A stretch of 52,028 nucleotides of DNA from Erysipelotrichaceae bacterium (GTDB lineage Bacteria; Bacillota_I; Bacilli_A; Erysipelotrichales; Erysipelotrichaceae). How positions within the stretch are numbered: the stretch's first letter is position 1; every line of letters starts with the position of its first letter. Positions 30,942 to 40,386 of the stretch are shown piece by piece. The translations under genes and the position numbers were made by a program. Location of the stretch: the NCBI GenBank assembly GCA_016280635.1, contig JAEEHC010000041.1, forward strand, positions 1 to 52,028, written 5' to 3'. The notes beneath the pieces were generated by a model. It did not search any database. It saw only the letters and a list, made by a program, of their open reading frames with translations, and was not told the origin of the DNA.

Positions 30942-33146
30942 CTATTTCATGATGCGGCTGACGCTGACGATCGAGTCGACCTTGCGCATGTTGTCGATGA
31001 CGCTCTGCAGCTGCACGTTATCCTTGACCTTGATCCTGATCTCCACATAGGAATTGACCTTATCAGGCAACACCTCGGAATTAAGACCGGTAATGGTGAT
31101 CTTGTATTGGGAAAGCAGGGTAACGATGTCGCTGATCAGGAAGTTGCGGTCCACCGCATCAATGCGCAGCCAGCATTCATAGGTATGCTCCTCCTGGCTT
31201 TCATCCCAGCTGACATCGATCAGCCTTGAAGACTCATTGATGATGTTGGGGCAGTCAGCCCGGTGCACCTTGACGCCGAAGCCCTTGGTGATGTAACCGA
31301 CGATCGGATCGCCGTATACCGGCATGCAGCAGCCGGCAATGGACACCTTCATGTTGTCAATGCCCTCAACGACGATGCCGCCTTCCGATACGGTGCGCTT
31401 CTTTTTCTTTTCCCGGGCCTTGAACATGTAGGCCAGGGTAACATTGTCGACCATGGTAGGACGCTTGATGTTGGATATCTTGTCCACCACATGGCTGGGG
31501 TTGGCGCTCTTGATGCCGATGGCATACATCAGCTCATTATAGTTGTTGACGCCCAGCTGGCCATAGATGCCCTCATAGCGGCTCTTATCGAGGTATTCCT
31601 TTTCATCCAAGCCCCGCTTGCGGATCTCTTCCGCCATCATCTTTTCGCCCTTGGCGATCGTTTCGGCGCGGTCCTCATTTTCCTTCTTCTGCAGGTAGGC
31701 CTTGATCTTGCTGCGGGCGGTTGCCGTGCGGGCAATCTTCAGCCAGTCTTCCGATGGACCGGTGCCCTTGGCCGTCTTGATGTTGACAACATCGCCGGTC
31801 TTCAGCTTGGTATTGATCGGTACCATGGCCCCGTTGACGATGGCTCCGACCATCGAGTGGCCGACGTCGGTATGGACCCGGTAGGCGAAGTCGATGGGTG
31901 TGGAACCATTGGGCAGTTCGATTACCCTTCCCTTGGGCGTCATGACATAGACATTGGCCTCAAAGATGTCCTTCTGGATCTGATTCATGAAGTCGGTCGG
32001 ATGTTCCAGCTGTGCCTCATCCATCATCGTGATCATGTCATGGAACCAGCCCAGCTTGTTTTCGATCTCCTTCTGTTCGGATGCGCTGTTATACTTGCCT
32101 TCCTTGTAGGACCAGTGAGCGGCGACGCCCTTTTCGGCAACGCTGTCCATCTCCTCAGTGCGGATCTGCACTTCAAAGATATTCCCGGTCCTGTCCAGAA
32201 TGGTAGTGTGCAGGGATTGATACATGTTCATCTTGGGCATGGCGATGTAGTCCTTCAGCCGGCCGTTGACCGGCCGGTAGGCAGCGTGAATGTAGCCCAG
32301 GATCTCGTAGCAGTTCAGTTCTGTTTCGGTTACGATCCGGATGGCGTAAAGGTCCAGGATTTCGTCAAAGCGCTTGTTCTTGGTGACCATCTTGTTATAG
32401 ATGGAATAGAGGTGCTTGCAGCGGCCGAAGATGCGGAAATGGAAGTTATGCTCCAGAAGCATGGCCTTGATCTCCTCGATCATCTGATCGACGAGTTTCT
32501 GCCTTTCCGCTTTCTTGGCGTCGACCAGTGAGGCGATCTCACGGTACTTCTCCGGCTGCAGGTAGAGGAAGGAGAGGTCTTCCAGTTCATTCTTGATCTC
32601 GGACAGACCGAGCCGGTGAGCGATCGGAGCGTAGACCTGCAGGGTCTCCGAAGCAATCTTCTTCTGCTTTTCCGGCTTATGGAAAGCCAGGGTACGCATG
32701 TTATGGAGACGGTCGACCAGCTTGATCAGGATGACCCTGATGTCCTTGGCCATGGCAATGAAGATCTTGCGGTGATTGGCCGCCAGATATTCCTTTTCGT
32801 CCTTGAACTGGATGTTGCCGATCTTGGTGACGCCGTCAACCAGATTGGCAACATCTTCGTCAAACAGTTCGGCGATCTCTTCAAAGGAAACACCGCAATC
32901 TTCCATCACATCGTGCAGCAGTCCGGCGCAGATGGTCTGCGGACCGGCCTGGATGGTAGCCAGGATGTAACCGACATTCAGGGCATGAGTAAAGTAGGGG
33001 TCACCGGACTTGCGGAACTGGCCCTCGTGCTTCTGACGGGCAAACTCATGTGCCCTTCTGATCATGTCCAGAGACTTTTCATCGGTGATGTACTTGTGTA
33101 CCTCATTGAAGAACATCTCATCGGTTACGACTATGTGACTGCTCAT
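30942..33146 (-). CDS. relA: Bifunctional (p)ppGpp synthetase/hydrolase Rel
   Basis: Rel makes and degrades (p)ppGpp in the stringent response on stalled ribosomes. The 734-residue protein has an HD hydrolase domain with intact His54, His78-Asp79 (HDVMED), a synthetase domain with YQSLHTTI and EVQIRTEEM, a TGS domain near 395-455 (FAYRVHTDVGHSMVG), a helical and zinc-finger-like region (AGCCMPVYGDPI, near 620) and a C-terminal ACT domain. Both activities therefore look functional. It is cotranscribed with apt. Confidence 0.96.
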   Translation of the reverse strand: MSSHIVVTDEMFFNEVHKYITDEKSLDMIRRAHEFARQKHEGQFRKSGDPYFTHALNVGYILATIQAGPQTICAGLLHDVMEDCGVSFEEIAELFDEDVANLVDGVTKIGNIQFKDEKEYLAANHRKIFIAMAKDIRVILIKLVDRLHNMRTLAFHKPEKQKKIASETLQVYAPIAHRLGLSEIKNELEDLSFLYLQPEKYREIASLVDAKKAERQKLVDQMIEEIKAMLLEHNFHFRIFGRCKHLYSIYNKMVTKNKRFDEILDLYAIRIVTETELNCYEILGYIHAAYRPVNGRLKDYIAMPKMNMYQSLHTTILDRTGNIFEVQIRTEEMDSVAEKGVAAHWSYKEGKYNSASEQKEIENKLGWFHDMITMMDEAQLEHPTDFMNQIQKDIFEANVYVMTPKGRVIELPNGSTPIDFAYRVHTDVGHSMVGAIVNGAMVPINTKLKTGDVVNIKTAKGTGPSEDWLKIARTATARSKIKAYLQKKENEDRAETIAKGEKMMAEEIRKRGLDEKEYLDKSRYEGIYGQLGVNNYNELMYAIGIKSANPSHVVDKISNIKRPTMVDNVTLAYMFKAREKKKKRTVSEGGIVVEGIDNMKVSIAGCCMPVYGDPIVGYITKGFGVKVHRADCPNIINESSRLIDVSWDESQEEHTYECWLRIDAVDRNFLISDIVTLLSQYKITITGLNSEVLPDKVNSYVEIRIKVKDNVQLQSVIDNMRKVDSIVSVSRIMK

Positions 33147-33185
33147 GTTTTCCTTTCTTGATAAAAATCGAAGATTGCTCTTCGA

Positions 33186-33698
33186 TTAGTACTTGATCAG
33201 TGTGAACACGTTGTAGTTATGCAGTTTTTCTCTGCCCTTGAGATCAACGAGTTCAATCAGGAAGGCACAGCCTACCACTTCGCCGCCCAGGGATTCGATG
33301 ATCTTGTTGGCAGCTTCAATGGTTCCGCCGGTAGCCAGCAGGTCATCGATTACCAGAACCTTCTGACCGGGCTTGATGGCATCCTTATGCATTTCCAGAG
33401 TATTGGTGCCGTATTCCAGAGCGTATTCATAGCTGACAGTTTCTCTGGGCAGCTTATTGGGCTTTCTGGCCGGAACGAATCCGATTCCCAGTTCCGTAGC
33501 AACAGGGCAGCCGAAGATGAATCCCCTGGACTCAGGTCCGACAATGACTTCCGCGCCGACTTCCTTGGCAAATGCCACGAGTTTTTCGGTAACGGCCTTG
33601 AAGGCTTCGCCATTCTGCAGCAGCGGAGTGATGTCTCTGAACAGAATGCCTTCGCTTGGATAATCAGGAATAGCAGCAATGTAATTCTCTAAATTCAT
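33186..33698 (-). CDS. apt: Adenine phosphoribosyltransferase
   Basis: Apt joins adenine and PRPP to AMP. The 170-residue protein is standard: ESRGFIFG near 57, the PRPP loop [13 protein letters not shown] near 115-127. GGGAGGAAC precedes the ATG, and a TATAAT (complement 33726-33731) lies 30 bases upstream. It recycles adenine that MtnN and other pathways release. apt-relA is a conserved Firmicute pair. Confidence 0.97.
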   Translation of the reverse strand: MNLENYIAAIPDYPSEGILFRDITPLLQNGEAFKAVTEKLVAFAKEVGAEVIVGPESRGFIFGCPVATELGIGFVPARKPNKLPRETVSYEYALEYGTNTLEMHKDAIKPGQKVLVIDDLLATGGTIEAANKIIESLGGEVVGCAFLIELVDLKGREKLHNYNVFTLIKY

Positions 33699-33786
33699 AA
33701 GTTCCTCCCAAAAAAATACTCTTCAATTATAACAAACCCTGCCTTAAAAGTATAGCCAAAATGACATGTAAATGGCCCCTCAGACT

Positions 33787-33816
33787 GTGACAGTAAGCGT
33801 TAAACTGTGCTATACT
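33787..33816 (+). promoter_or_regulatory. Promoter of the chorismate mutase-aminotransferase gene
   Basis: GTGACA (33787-33792) and TATACT (33811-33816) are spaced by 18 bases, 28 bases before the ATG. It diverges from the apt promoter. Confidence 0.6.
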
Positions 33817-33843
33817 CCAGTAAAAGAGAAAAGGGCTTTTACC

Positions 33844-35328
33844 ATGAACGATTTAAACGATTACCGCAAGCAGATTGATGACATCGATCGAAAGATCACC
33901 GAACTCTTCCAGCAGCGCATGGAAACTGCCGGAAGGATCGGCGAGATCAAGAGACTTAACGGTGCCCCGATCCGGGACGAAAAAAGAGAGAATGAAATCA
34001 TTGAGGCCCGGCTTGAGCAGGTCGAAGAGAAATGGCAGCCCTATTTCCTGCGCTTTCAGAAGAATCTGTTTGAGCTTTCCAGGGATTACCAGAAGTCGCT
34101 GAATGCCCAGCAGGAAGAACTGCTCAACAACCATGCTGACTTTTCGCCCTATTCTGATGCCGCCTTCAAGGCAACCAACCGGGCTCATAACGATGCAAAA
34201 CTGCGGGCGGATGCCACCATCGGCTCCCTGCATGACGAACAAGGCCGGCTGTTCATCCTTGATTCCGTCTATCAAAGCTATGCTGAGATCGACGAGCGCA
34301 CCAAAGCCGGTTATGCTGACCACATTGAAGGAAGCGATGAATTCAATCAGGCGGTCTTTGACTGGCTGAACCGGCTCAATAATCTCTCTCTGCCCCACCG
34401 CAGCGTAGCGACACCAGGCGGCACCGGAGCTGTCTTTCTGCCGCTGGCCAATTCACTGGAAAGCGGGCAGCATCTGCTGATTCCGGAAATCAGCTGGGGC
34501 GCCTACCGCACCATGGCTGCCACGCTTTCCCTGGAAGTTGCCACCTATCCGCTTCTTGAGGATGATCAGCTGTCCCTGAACGGCCTGATGCAGGCCAGCT
34601 TAGAGATCATGGAACACCAGAAGCGACTGACCGTGATCATCAACGATCCCTGTCATAATCCGATCGGCCTGTCCATGGGAAAGGAAAACTGGCAGAAGCT
34701 CATCACCTTCTTCAACAAGCTGTCTCAGCAGGGACCGGTTACCATCATCAATGACGTCGCCTACCTCGATTACTGTCATGACCCGCTTCAGGCAACTGAT
34801 TATCTGTCAGCTGTCAACGCAATAGAAGACAATGTTGCTTTCTGCATTGCCTTCAGCTGTTCCAAGTCGCTGACCGGCTACGGCATGCGCTTAGGTGACT
34901 GCGTCATCCTGACCCGTCATCAGCAGCAGGCTGACCACCTGTTTTCCAGTTACTGCCGGATGGCCAGATCGATCTGGTCAAGCGTCAACAACGGCTTCAT
35001 GAATACCTTCGTCAGGCTAATGGACCAGCATAAGCAGCAGTATCTTGAGGAAAAGCAACAGGCCATCGCCATGCTTAAGAAGCGCAGTGACCTGTTTCTC
35101 TCTCAGGCCAGACAAGCAGGGCTGGCCGTACTGCCCTATCAGGAAGGCTTCTTCATATCCCTTCCTCTTTCCGGCCGGAAAGCCGAACAGTGCATTGAGG
35201 CGCTGGAAGCCGCCCACATTTACTGCGTTCCCTTTGGCAAGGCCATCAGGATCGCCATCTGCTCGCTTACCCTGACGCAGATCGACGGTTTGGCCTTCAG
35301 GATCAGAGAAGTGCTTGATCAGATCTGA
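33844..35328 (+). CDS. Chorismate mutase fused to class I/II aminotransferase
   Basis: The first 85 residues are an AroQ-type chorismate mutase; Arg8, Arg25, Lys36, Asp45, Arg48 and Glu49 align with the active-site set. From about 100 to 494 runs a fold-type I PLP aminotransferase (NDPCHNPIGL, then Lys341 in FSCSKSLTGYGMRLG as the Schiff-base lysine). Chorismate mutase makes prephenate; the aminotransferase may add the amino group in tyrosine or phenylalanine formation, fitting tyrA and aroA next door. Substrate choice is inference. ATG 33844 is preferred over the longer reading. It is the only plus-strand gene of the block, convergent with tyrA. Confidence 0.85.
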   Translation: MNDLNDYRKQIDDIDRKITELFQQRMETAGRIGEIKRLNGAPIRDEKRENEIIEARLEQVEEKWQPYFLRFQKNLFELSRDYQKSLNAQQEELLNNHADFSPYSDAAFKATNRAHNDAKLRADATIGSLHDEQGRLFILDSVYQSYAEIDERTKAGYADHIEGSDEFNQAVFDWLNRLNNLSLPHRSVATPGGTGAVFLPLANSLESGQHLLIPEISWGAYRTMAATLSLEVATYPLLEDDQLSLNGLMQASLEIMEHQKRLTVIINDPCHNPIGLSMGKENWQKLITFFNKLSQQGPVTIINDVAYLDYCHDPLQATDYLSAVNAIEDNVAFCIAFSCSKSLTGYGMRLGDCVILTRHQQQADHLFSSYCRMARSIWSSVNNGFMNTFVRLMDQHKQQYLEEKQQAIAMLKKRSDLFLSQARQAGLAVLPYQEGFFISLPLSGRKAEQCIEALEAAHIYCVPFGKAIRIAICSLTLTQIDGLAFRIREVLDQI

Positions 35329-35347
35329 TCACTTACCATAAGAAAAC

Positions 35348-35371
35348 AAAACAGGACGGTCGCCCTGTTTT
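35348..35371. terminator. Bidirectional terminator between converging genes
   Basis: AAAACAGG (35348-35355) pairs with CCTGTTTT (35364-35371); T-rich runs follow on both strands, serving the chorismate mutase-aminotransferase gene and tyrA. Confidence 0.75.
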
Positions 35372-35376
35372 CATTT

Positions 35377-36231
35377 TCATTTTTTCGGCTTGTCAAATTT
35401 CCTTCTTCTTTCAGTAGCCTGCTTCATCAGCTGCTTCATCTGAGCCTCATCATCAAGCAGGATGCACTGCCGCATTCTGGTCATCTGGGCAATCAGATTA
35501 TCGATCTGAGCGATCAGGTTGTCCTTGTTGCCGATGAACAGCTGCGTCCAGAGCTCTTCATTGATGTTGGCGATCCTGGTCAGATCGCGGAAACTGTCAC
35601 CGGTATACTCGATCAGTCTTGGATCATCACTGATGTTCATCAGCGATACCGCGATCACATGACAGAGCTGGGAAACAAAGCCGATGATGCGGTCGTGTTC
35701 ATCGGCATCAAGAAAGGATATACGGTGAAAGCCCAGAATCTCAGCAATGTCTTCCGCCGTCTGAATGGCCCTTTCGCTGTTGAACGGTGTCGAAACGATG
35801 ATGAAGTTGGCGTTGGCAAACTGGCTGCTGTCAGCGTATTCGATACCCCGGGACTCCCGGCCGGCCATCGGGTGAGTGGCAATGAATTCTACGCCAGCAG
35901 GCAGCAGGTGGTTTATCTGGCTGATCACCATTCTCTTGATGCCGGTAACGTCACTGAGAATGGCGCCGCTTTTGAAATGATGACGGTTTTCCCTGACCCA
36001 TTCAACAAAGGTCTGCGGGTAAAGGGCTGAAATGATCAGATCGCACTGTTCGATCAGTGCCGGATCGGCGGAACCGTCAACGATCCAGCCTTTCTCTCTG
36101 GCCAGTTCGATGGCTGAAGCGTCAGTGTCAATGCCGATGACCTGATAACCGGCCTGCGCAAAGCCCTGGGCATAGCTGCCGCCCAATAAGCCCAGGCCGA
36201 TGACGGCGATCTTGGTATTCTTATCAATCAT
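35377..36231 (-). CDS. tyrA: Prephenate dehydrogenase
   Basis: TyrA oxidatively decarboxylates prephenate to 4-hydroxyphenylpyruvate with NAD+. The 284-residue protein shows the Rossmann motif IGLGLLGGSYAQG (11-23), the acidic IDTD end of beta-2 (34-37, suggesting NAD), THPMAGRESRG near 120, and the helical C-terminal dimerisation domain. There is no ACT domain, so no obvious built-in tyrosine feedback. It overlaps aroA by 8 bases. Confidence 0.95.
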   Translation of the reverse strand: MIDKNTKIAVIGLGLLGGSYAQGFAQAGYQVIGIDTDASAIELAREKGWIVDGSADPALIEQCDLIISALYPQTFVEWVRENRHHFKSGAILSDVTGIKRMVISQINHLLPAGVEFIATHPMAGRESRGIEYADSSQFANANFIIVSTPFNSERAIQTAEDIAEILGFHRISFLDADEHDRIIGFVSQLCHVIAVSLMNISDDPRLIEYTGDSFRDLTRIANINEELWTQLFIGNKDNLIAQIDNLIAQMTRMRQCILLDDEAQMKQLMKQATERRRKFDKPKK

Positions 36232-37492
36232 AAACGCTTACCTCCGTCTGCGTGTTGCGCAGATCCTCAAAGAAGCCCGGATAGCTCTTGCCGACCGCTT
36301 CGCTGCCATCAATAATACTGGCTGATCTGCATCCGGAAGCCAGAATGGCCAAAGCCATGACGATGCGGTGATCATTGTGTCCCTGAAACTGATAGCCTCC
36401 CGGCAGTAGTTCATTTCCGGTGATCCAGACATCGTTTTCCGCTTCCTCAAACCGGCAGCCGGTCTTTGTCAATTCTTCTCTCATGGCGGCGATGCGATCC
36501 GATTCCTTCAGGCGCAACCGCGCCACATTGGTAAAGTGGCTTATCTTACTGCAACAAGCCGCCAGGGCAAAAAGCATTGGTCCCAGATCCGGACAGTCGC
36601 CAAGATCAGCTTCCAGTCCTTCCAATTTATCAGCATTGACATATAGGCCTTCAGCCGTTTCCCTGACCCGGGCCCCAGCCTTTCGGACGATGTCAACCAT
36701 TGCGTGGTCACCCTGAGTGGAATGGGAGTCAACACCTCTTATCAGCATTTCTCTTTTCTGGATCAGAGCCTGAGCGATGAAGAAGGCCGCCTGCGAGTCA
36801 TCACCGGCGATCACATCATCAAAGGGCTGATATTTCTGGTGGCCGGGGATGATTATGAAGTTGTCTTTTCTTTCCACCCTGATGCCGGCCTTGCTCAGCG
36901 ACTCAATGGTCATGTCGATGTAGGAAAGCGATTCAATTGGCGGAATGATCTCAATGCGGCTGTCATGGTCCTGCAAAGGCAGGGCAAAAAGCAGCCCGCT
37001 GACAAACTGCGAGGAAATGTTGCCCGGTACAGTATAAAACTGCCTGTTAAGCTGTCCCTGAACGGTAAGGATGCCGTTTTTGATTTCAAAGATTCCATCA
37101 TCTTCAAAAAGCTGTCGATAGATCATTAACGGTCTTTCCATAAGTCTGCCCTGACCGGTAAAACGGCAGATCTTTCCCGTTGATGCCAACAGCGGTATCA
37201 GAAAGCGCAGCGTACTGCCGGATTGGCCGCAGTCAATGATCTGGCTGTCATAGTCGCCTAAAGAACCACCACTTTCCACAACGCATTCACGCTCACTGAT
37301 CTTTATTTCGATGCCGGCCTGTTTCAGGGCATTGACGCTAGCCAGAATGTCTTCATTGACAGCCAGATTGTGGACGTGCGAGTTGCCTTTAGCCAAAGCG
37401 GCGCAGATTAAGGCGCGATGGGAAAGCGACTTGGAGGCTGGTACGCGGACCTCTGCCGGATTGCTTGAACAATACCTTACTGCCGCTTTCAC
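36224..37492 (-). CDS. aroA: 3-phosphoshikimate 1-carboxyvinyltransferase (EPSP synthase)
   Basis: EPSP synthase joins PEP with shikimate-3-phosphate. In this 422-residue protein, PASKSLSHRALI near 18-29, GQSGSTLRF near 88 and RLKESDRI near 340 are the family motifs. A GTG start with GGAGG 7 bases upstream is used; it overlaps the preceding stop (GTGA). The glyphosate-relevant loop carries the standard SGSTLRF rather than the common GNAGTAMR of class I enzymes, suggesting a class II-like type (inference). Confidence 0.95.
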   Translation of the reverse strand: MKAAVRYCSSNPAEVRVPASKSLSHRALICAALAKGNSHVHNLAVNEDILASVNALKQAGIEIKISERECVVESGGSLGDYDSQIIDCGQSGSTLRFLIPLLASTGKICRFTGQGRLMERPLMIYRQLFEDDGIFEIKNGILTVQGQLNRQFYTVPGNISSQFVSGLLFALPLQDHDSRIEIIPPIESLSYIDMTIESLSKAGIRVERKDNFIIIPGHQKYQPFDDVIAGDDSQAAFFIAQALIQKREMLIRGVDSHSTQGDHAMVDIVRKAGARVRETAEGLYVNADKLEGLEADLGDCPDLGPMLFALAACCSKISHFTNVARLRLKESDRIAAMREELTKTGCRFEEAENDVWITGNELLPGGYQFQGHNDHRIVMALAILASGCRSASIIDGSEAVGKSYPGFFEDLRNTQTEVSVYD

Positions 37493-38661
37493 AGATATTC
37501 CTCCAATTTATTCATAACATCATCCAGAGTCATGTTGTTTTCCACCCGGATGTCTCCATACATTTCATAGAGCTGCCGGCGCTGGCGGTAGATCCTTTCC
37601 AGATCCTGACGGTTGCGGGTAAGCGGGCGGCTGTCGGAAGACTGAAGAAGATCAAGATCCCGGTCCAGCCAGACGATCAGGGAATTGGCAGCCAGAGCTT
37701 CCATGTTTTCCCGGCGGTTTACCACCCCGCCGCCAGTAGATATGACTGACCCGTTGCCTTCTCTGAGCTGCTGACAGATCTCGCTTTCCAACTGCCGGAA
37801 AGCCTGCTCGCCATACAGGGAAAAGTAATCGGAAATGCTCATGCCGATCCTCTCCCGGATCAGATCATCAGTCTCAATTATTTCCCGGCCGTATCTTTCC
37901 CTTATCAGCTTTCCGACTGTCGTCTTACCGGCGGTCGGCATGCCGATTATGACCATGTTGGCCTTGCGGTTAAGAATATGGCGCAGACAGCTGACGGTTT
38001 TCTCTTCGCTTACCTCTGGTAAACCAGCCAGCTGCAGAGCATGGATCAGGGTATATACCTGATACTTAAGGCCGCCAGCGGTCTGGATGCCCCTTGTCTT
38101 GGCCTCAAACAGCAGCGAACTGCGCAGAGGATTACAAACCAGGTCGATGACCTTTTCCAGGCCATTAAGTCTTTTGTCATTCAGACAGGCCAGCTCTCTG
38201 TCAGCGTCTGACTGGCCGGTTCTGATCAGCATGTTGCATTCGGTTTCATCATCACTGACCAGTTTGCCGCCCAGATCGCTGATGACCTGACTGGCGGTCC
38301 TGACCATGGCCTGCGGGCCGGTCAGAAGGCAGTACTTGCCTTTAATCGTCTGCTCTTCTTCCTTAAGATATCGCAGAAATCCCTGATAGCCGCAATTGTA
38401 AGCCGTCAGCTGGCCCTTTTGACAGATCAGCGTATCAGCGCTTGAAGTCTCTCCGGCTAATAGGGAAAGGGCATCGCCGCTGCCGGCCAGTGAGCTTATC
38501 GGCCGGTTTTCAGTCAGAAGTAGGTCAAACTCCCGGCGCTCAAGGATACCGCGCAGTTCCTCTTCACTTCTGATGCTTATTTCAGCTTCTGCACCAAGCA
38601 GAAAACGGCACGCCAATGCCCTCAGATCATCTTTCTGTCTGCTGATGATTACCAGTTTCAT
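37489..38661 (-). CDS. aroK: Shikimate kinase with N-terminal AroE-like domain lacking catalytic residues
   Basis: Residues about 233-390 are a complete shikimate kinase: P-loop GMPTAGKTT (240-248, Lys246), TDD (264-266), TGGG (309-312) and the Arg-rich lid near 345. Residues 1-215 resemble shikimate dehydrogenase: AYNCGYQGFLRYLK (87-100) matches the YNTDxxGFLxxLK segment, followed by a KGKYCLLTG Rossmann-like entry and VDLVCNPLRSSLL (171-184) matching the VYNPLxTxLL segment. But the catalytic Asp of NTD is Gly91, and no PHK with the catalytic Lys can be found. So the front half looks like a relic or non-catalytic AroE. It overlaps aroA by 4 bases. Confidence 0.88.
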   Translation of the reverse strand: MKLVIISRQKDDLRALACRFLLGAEAEISIRSEEELRGILERREFDLLLTENRPISSLAGSGDALSLLAGETSSADTLICQKGQLTAYNCGYQGFLRYLKEEEQTIKGKYCLLTGPQAMVRTASQVISDLGGKLVSDDETECNMLIRTGQSDADRELACLNDKRLNGLEKVIDLVCNPLRSSLLFEAKTRGIQTAGGLKYQVYTLIHALQLAGLPEVSEEKTVSCLRHILNRKANMVIIGMPTAGKTTVGKLIRERYGREIIETDDLIRERIGMSISDYFSLYGEQAFRQLESEICQQLREGNGSVISTGGGVVNRRENMEALAANSLIVWLDRDLDLLQSSDSRPLTRNRQDLERIYRQRRQLYEMYGDIRVENNMTLDDVMNKLEEYL

Positions 38662-38665
38662 TTAA

Positions 38666-39751
38666 TCAGCTCCTGAGCCATAAGCTGCCATAACGCTGGG
38701 CCAGAACATCAGCCAGCACCAGAGCGCTCAGACAGTCTACCACGACTCTGGCCCGGTGAATGATGGCCGGGTCATGACGTCCGGAGATTTCTATTTCCTC
38801 TTCGGTCATCTTTACGTAATCGATGGTCTTCTGTTTCTTTCCAATGGAAGGTGTCGGTTTGATGACGGTTGAGAAGATCACCGGCATGCCGTTGCTGATG
38901 CCGCCATTGATGCCGCCGTTATGATTAGTCAGCGTGACGACCCTTCCATCGCGGATGGCCAGCTGGTCGTTTGCTTCAGATCCCTTCATGTCAGCCAGGG
39001 CAAAGCCGGCCCCGAATGATACGCCCTTAACCCCGCCGATGGCAAACAGGCCATGGGCCAGTGAGCTTTCCAGAGAATCAAAGACCGGCTCACCAACACC
39101 GCCCGGCAGCCCCAGGATCACCGTTTCCAGAATGCCTCCCAGGGAATCCTTTTCCCCGGCTGCCTGCTCAATTGCTCTTGTCATCTGCTCATCAGTTTCG
39201 GCACTGAGCACGGCAAAGCGCTTGCCATTCAGCGTAATTATGTCTTTCATGTAGTCTTCGAAGTTTCGGTCTTCAATGCCGTAAAGCCTCTTAATGTGGC
39301 TTCCTATCATTATGCCCTTATTCTCCAGAGCCTGTCTGAGGATGGCTCCCAACGCTACGATCACCGCCGTCAGCCGGCCGGAAAAATGACCGCCGCCGCT
39401 GCCATCCTGATAGCCTTCATATTTCAGCTGACCGGCATAGTCAGCGTGTGATGGCCTGGCCAGGTTATTATCATAGTCAGCTGGTCTGATGTTTTCGTTT
39501 CTGATCAGTACGGTAAGCGGAGTTCCCTCGCTGAGACCGTTTTTAACGCCAGAAATGAACTGCAGCTCATCAGCTTCCTGACGGCTGGTGGAAATCCGGC
39601 CATAGGGACGGCGCAGAAGCATCTGCTTATTTATGTACTCCAGATCTATCGGAAGTCCGGGTGGCAGCCCATCCAGAACACCGCCAATGTACTGGCCATG
39701 CGATTCTCCGAAAAGCGTCAGGGTGATGCTGGTGCCTAAGGTGTTCTTCAT
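38666..39751 (-). CDS. aroC: Chorismate synthase
   Basis: Chorismate synthase removes phosphate from EPSP using reduced FMN. The 361-residue protein begins MKNTLGTSITLTLFGESHG, with the conserved GESHG; RPSHADYAG near 104 and SGRLTA, then the end motif ISGRHDPAI near 333, are typical. ATG 39751 with AAGGAGG is preferred to an upstream start adding 27 residues. First gene of the leftward block aroC-aroK-aroA-tyrA. Confidence 0.96.
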   Translation of the reverse strand: MKNTLGTSITLTLFGESHGQYIGGVLDGLPPGLPIDLEYINKQMLLRRPYGRISTSRQEADELQFISGVKNGLSEGTPLTVLIRNENIRPADYDNNLARPSHADYAGQLKYEGYQDGSGGGHFSGRLTAVIVALGAILRQALENKGIMIGSHIKRLYGIEDRNFEDYMKDIITLNGKRFAVLSAETDEQMTRAIEQAAGEKDSLGGILETVILGLPGGVGEPVFDSLESSLAHGLFAIGGVKGVSFGAGFALADMKGSEANDQLAIRDGRVVTLTNHNGGINGGISNGMPVIFSTVIKPTPSIGKKQKTIDYVKMTEEEIEISGRHDPAIIHRARVVVDCLSALVLADVLAQRYGSLWLRS

Positions 39752-39780
39752 GATGACCGACCTCCTTGTTTTCTGCCTTA

Positions 39781-39810
39781 ATGATATAATCTCACATTCT
39801 AAAAGTCCAA
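39781..39810 (-). promoter_or_regulatory. aroC operon promoter
   Basis: TTGGAC (complement 39805-39810) and TATCAT (39781-39786) are 18 bases apart; TATATC two bases upstream is an alternative -10. Confidence 0.55.
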
Positions 39811-39833
39811 ATATTTCCTTTTTGTCAGCCAAT

Positions 39834-39855
39834 AAAAAAGACTGCCGAAACAGTC
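39834..39855 (-). terminator. Terminator of queT
   Basis: GACTG and CAGTC pair around a 6-base TTTCGG loop, followed by six T residues in the minus direction. Confidence 0.8.
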
Positions 39856-39870
39856 AGTTTTAAGCCTCTG

Positions 39871-40386
39871 TCACTCTTCTCTGAACAGGCTGGTCTTTTT
39901 CAGTTCACAAACCAGCAGCCAGCCAAGGATGACGGCAATGATCTCACCAATAGCCACATAGTTTCCGTTGATCAGCGTTCCCGCAAGAATGTTTTCCGGC
40001 ATGAACAGGTAGGCCAGTTCCAGTCCGATGAAGAAGAAATTGAAGATGACCGGCATCAGCATGGACAGCACGGGAACATTACCGGTTTTCCTGTCACGCA
40101 GTTTCCAGGTCATGTAAGCAGCCAGGAGGGTGGCAGTCGTGCCAATGATGGCATCAAGATAGCCAGTCGGATTGACACCGGTAGCCGCCCCGATCAGATT
40201 GGACAGGAAGCAGCCCAGAGCAACACCCCAGATGGATGGCTTATAGATGAGCGGCAGCATGGTCAGAGCCTCGGCAAAGCGGACCTGAATGGGGCCGAAA
40301 GCCAAAGCGGACAGACCGGGGATCAGGCACAGCACGGAGTAGATGGCTGCGATCATGGCAATGTATGTGATCTTGCGAATATTCAT
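39871..40386 (-). CDS. queT: QueT-family ECF transporter substrate-binding membrane protein
   Basis: A 171-residue membrane protein with five to six helices. The segments FGPIQVRFAEALTMLP (about 34-49) and LSNLIGAATGVNP match the QueT (COG4708) family, the S component of an energy-coupling factor transporter thought to bring in queuosine precursors such as preQ1. The energising ECF genes are not in the window, as expected for a shared module. ATG 40386 with AAGGAGA is preferred over an upstream start. It has its own promoter and terminator. Confidence 0.85.
   Translation of the reverse strand: MNIRKITYIAMIAAIYSVLCLIPGLSALAFGPIQVRFAEALTMLPLIYKPSIWGVALGCFLSNLIGAATGVNPTGYLDAIIGTTATLLAAYMTWKLRDRKTGNVPVLSMLMPVIFNFFFIGLELAYLFMPENILAGTLINGNYVAIGEIIAVILGWLLVCELKKTSLFREE

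Noticed and set aside
31263-32531. 422-residue plus-strand open frame inside relA
   Set aside because: Antisense shadow of an intact Rel protein.
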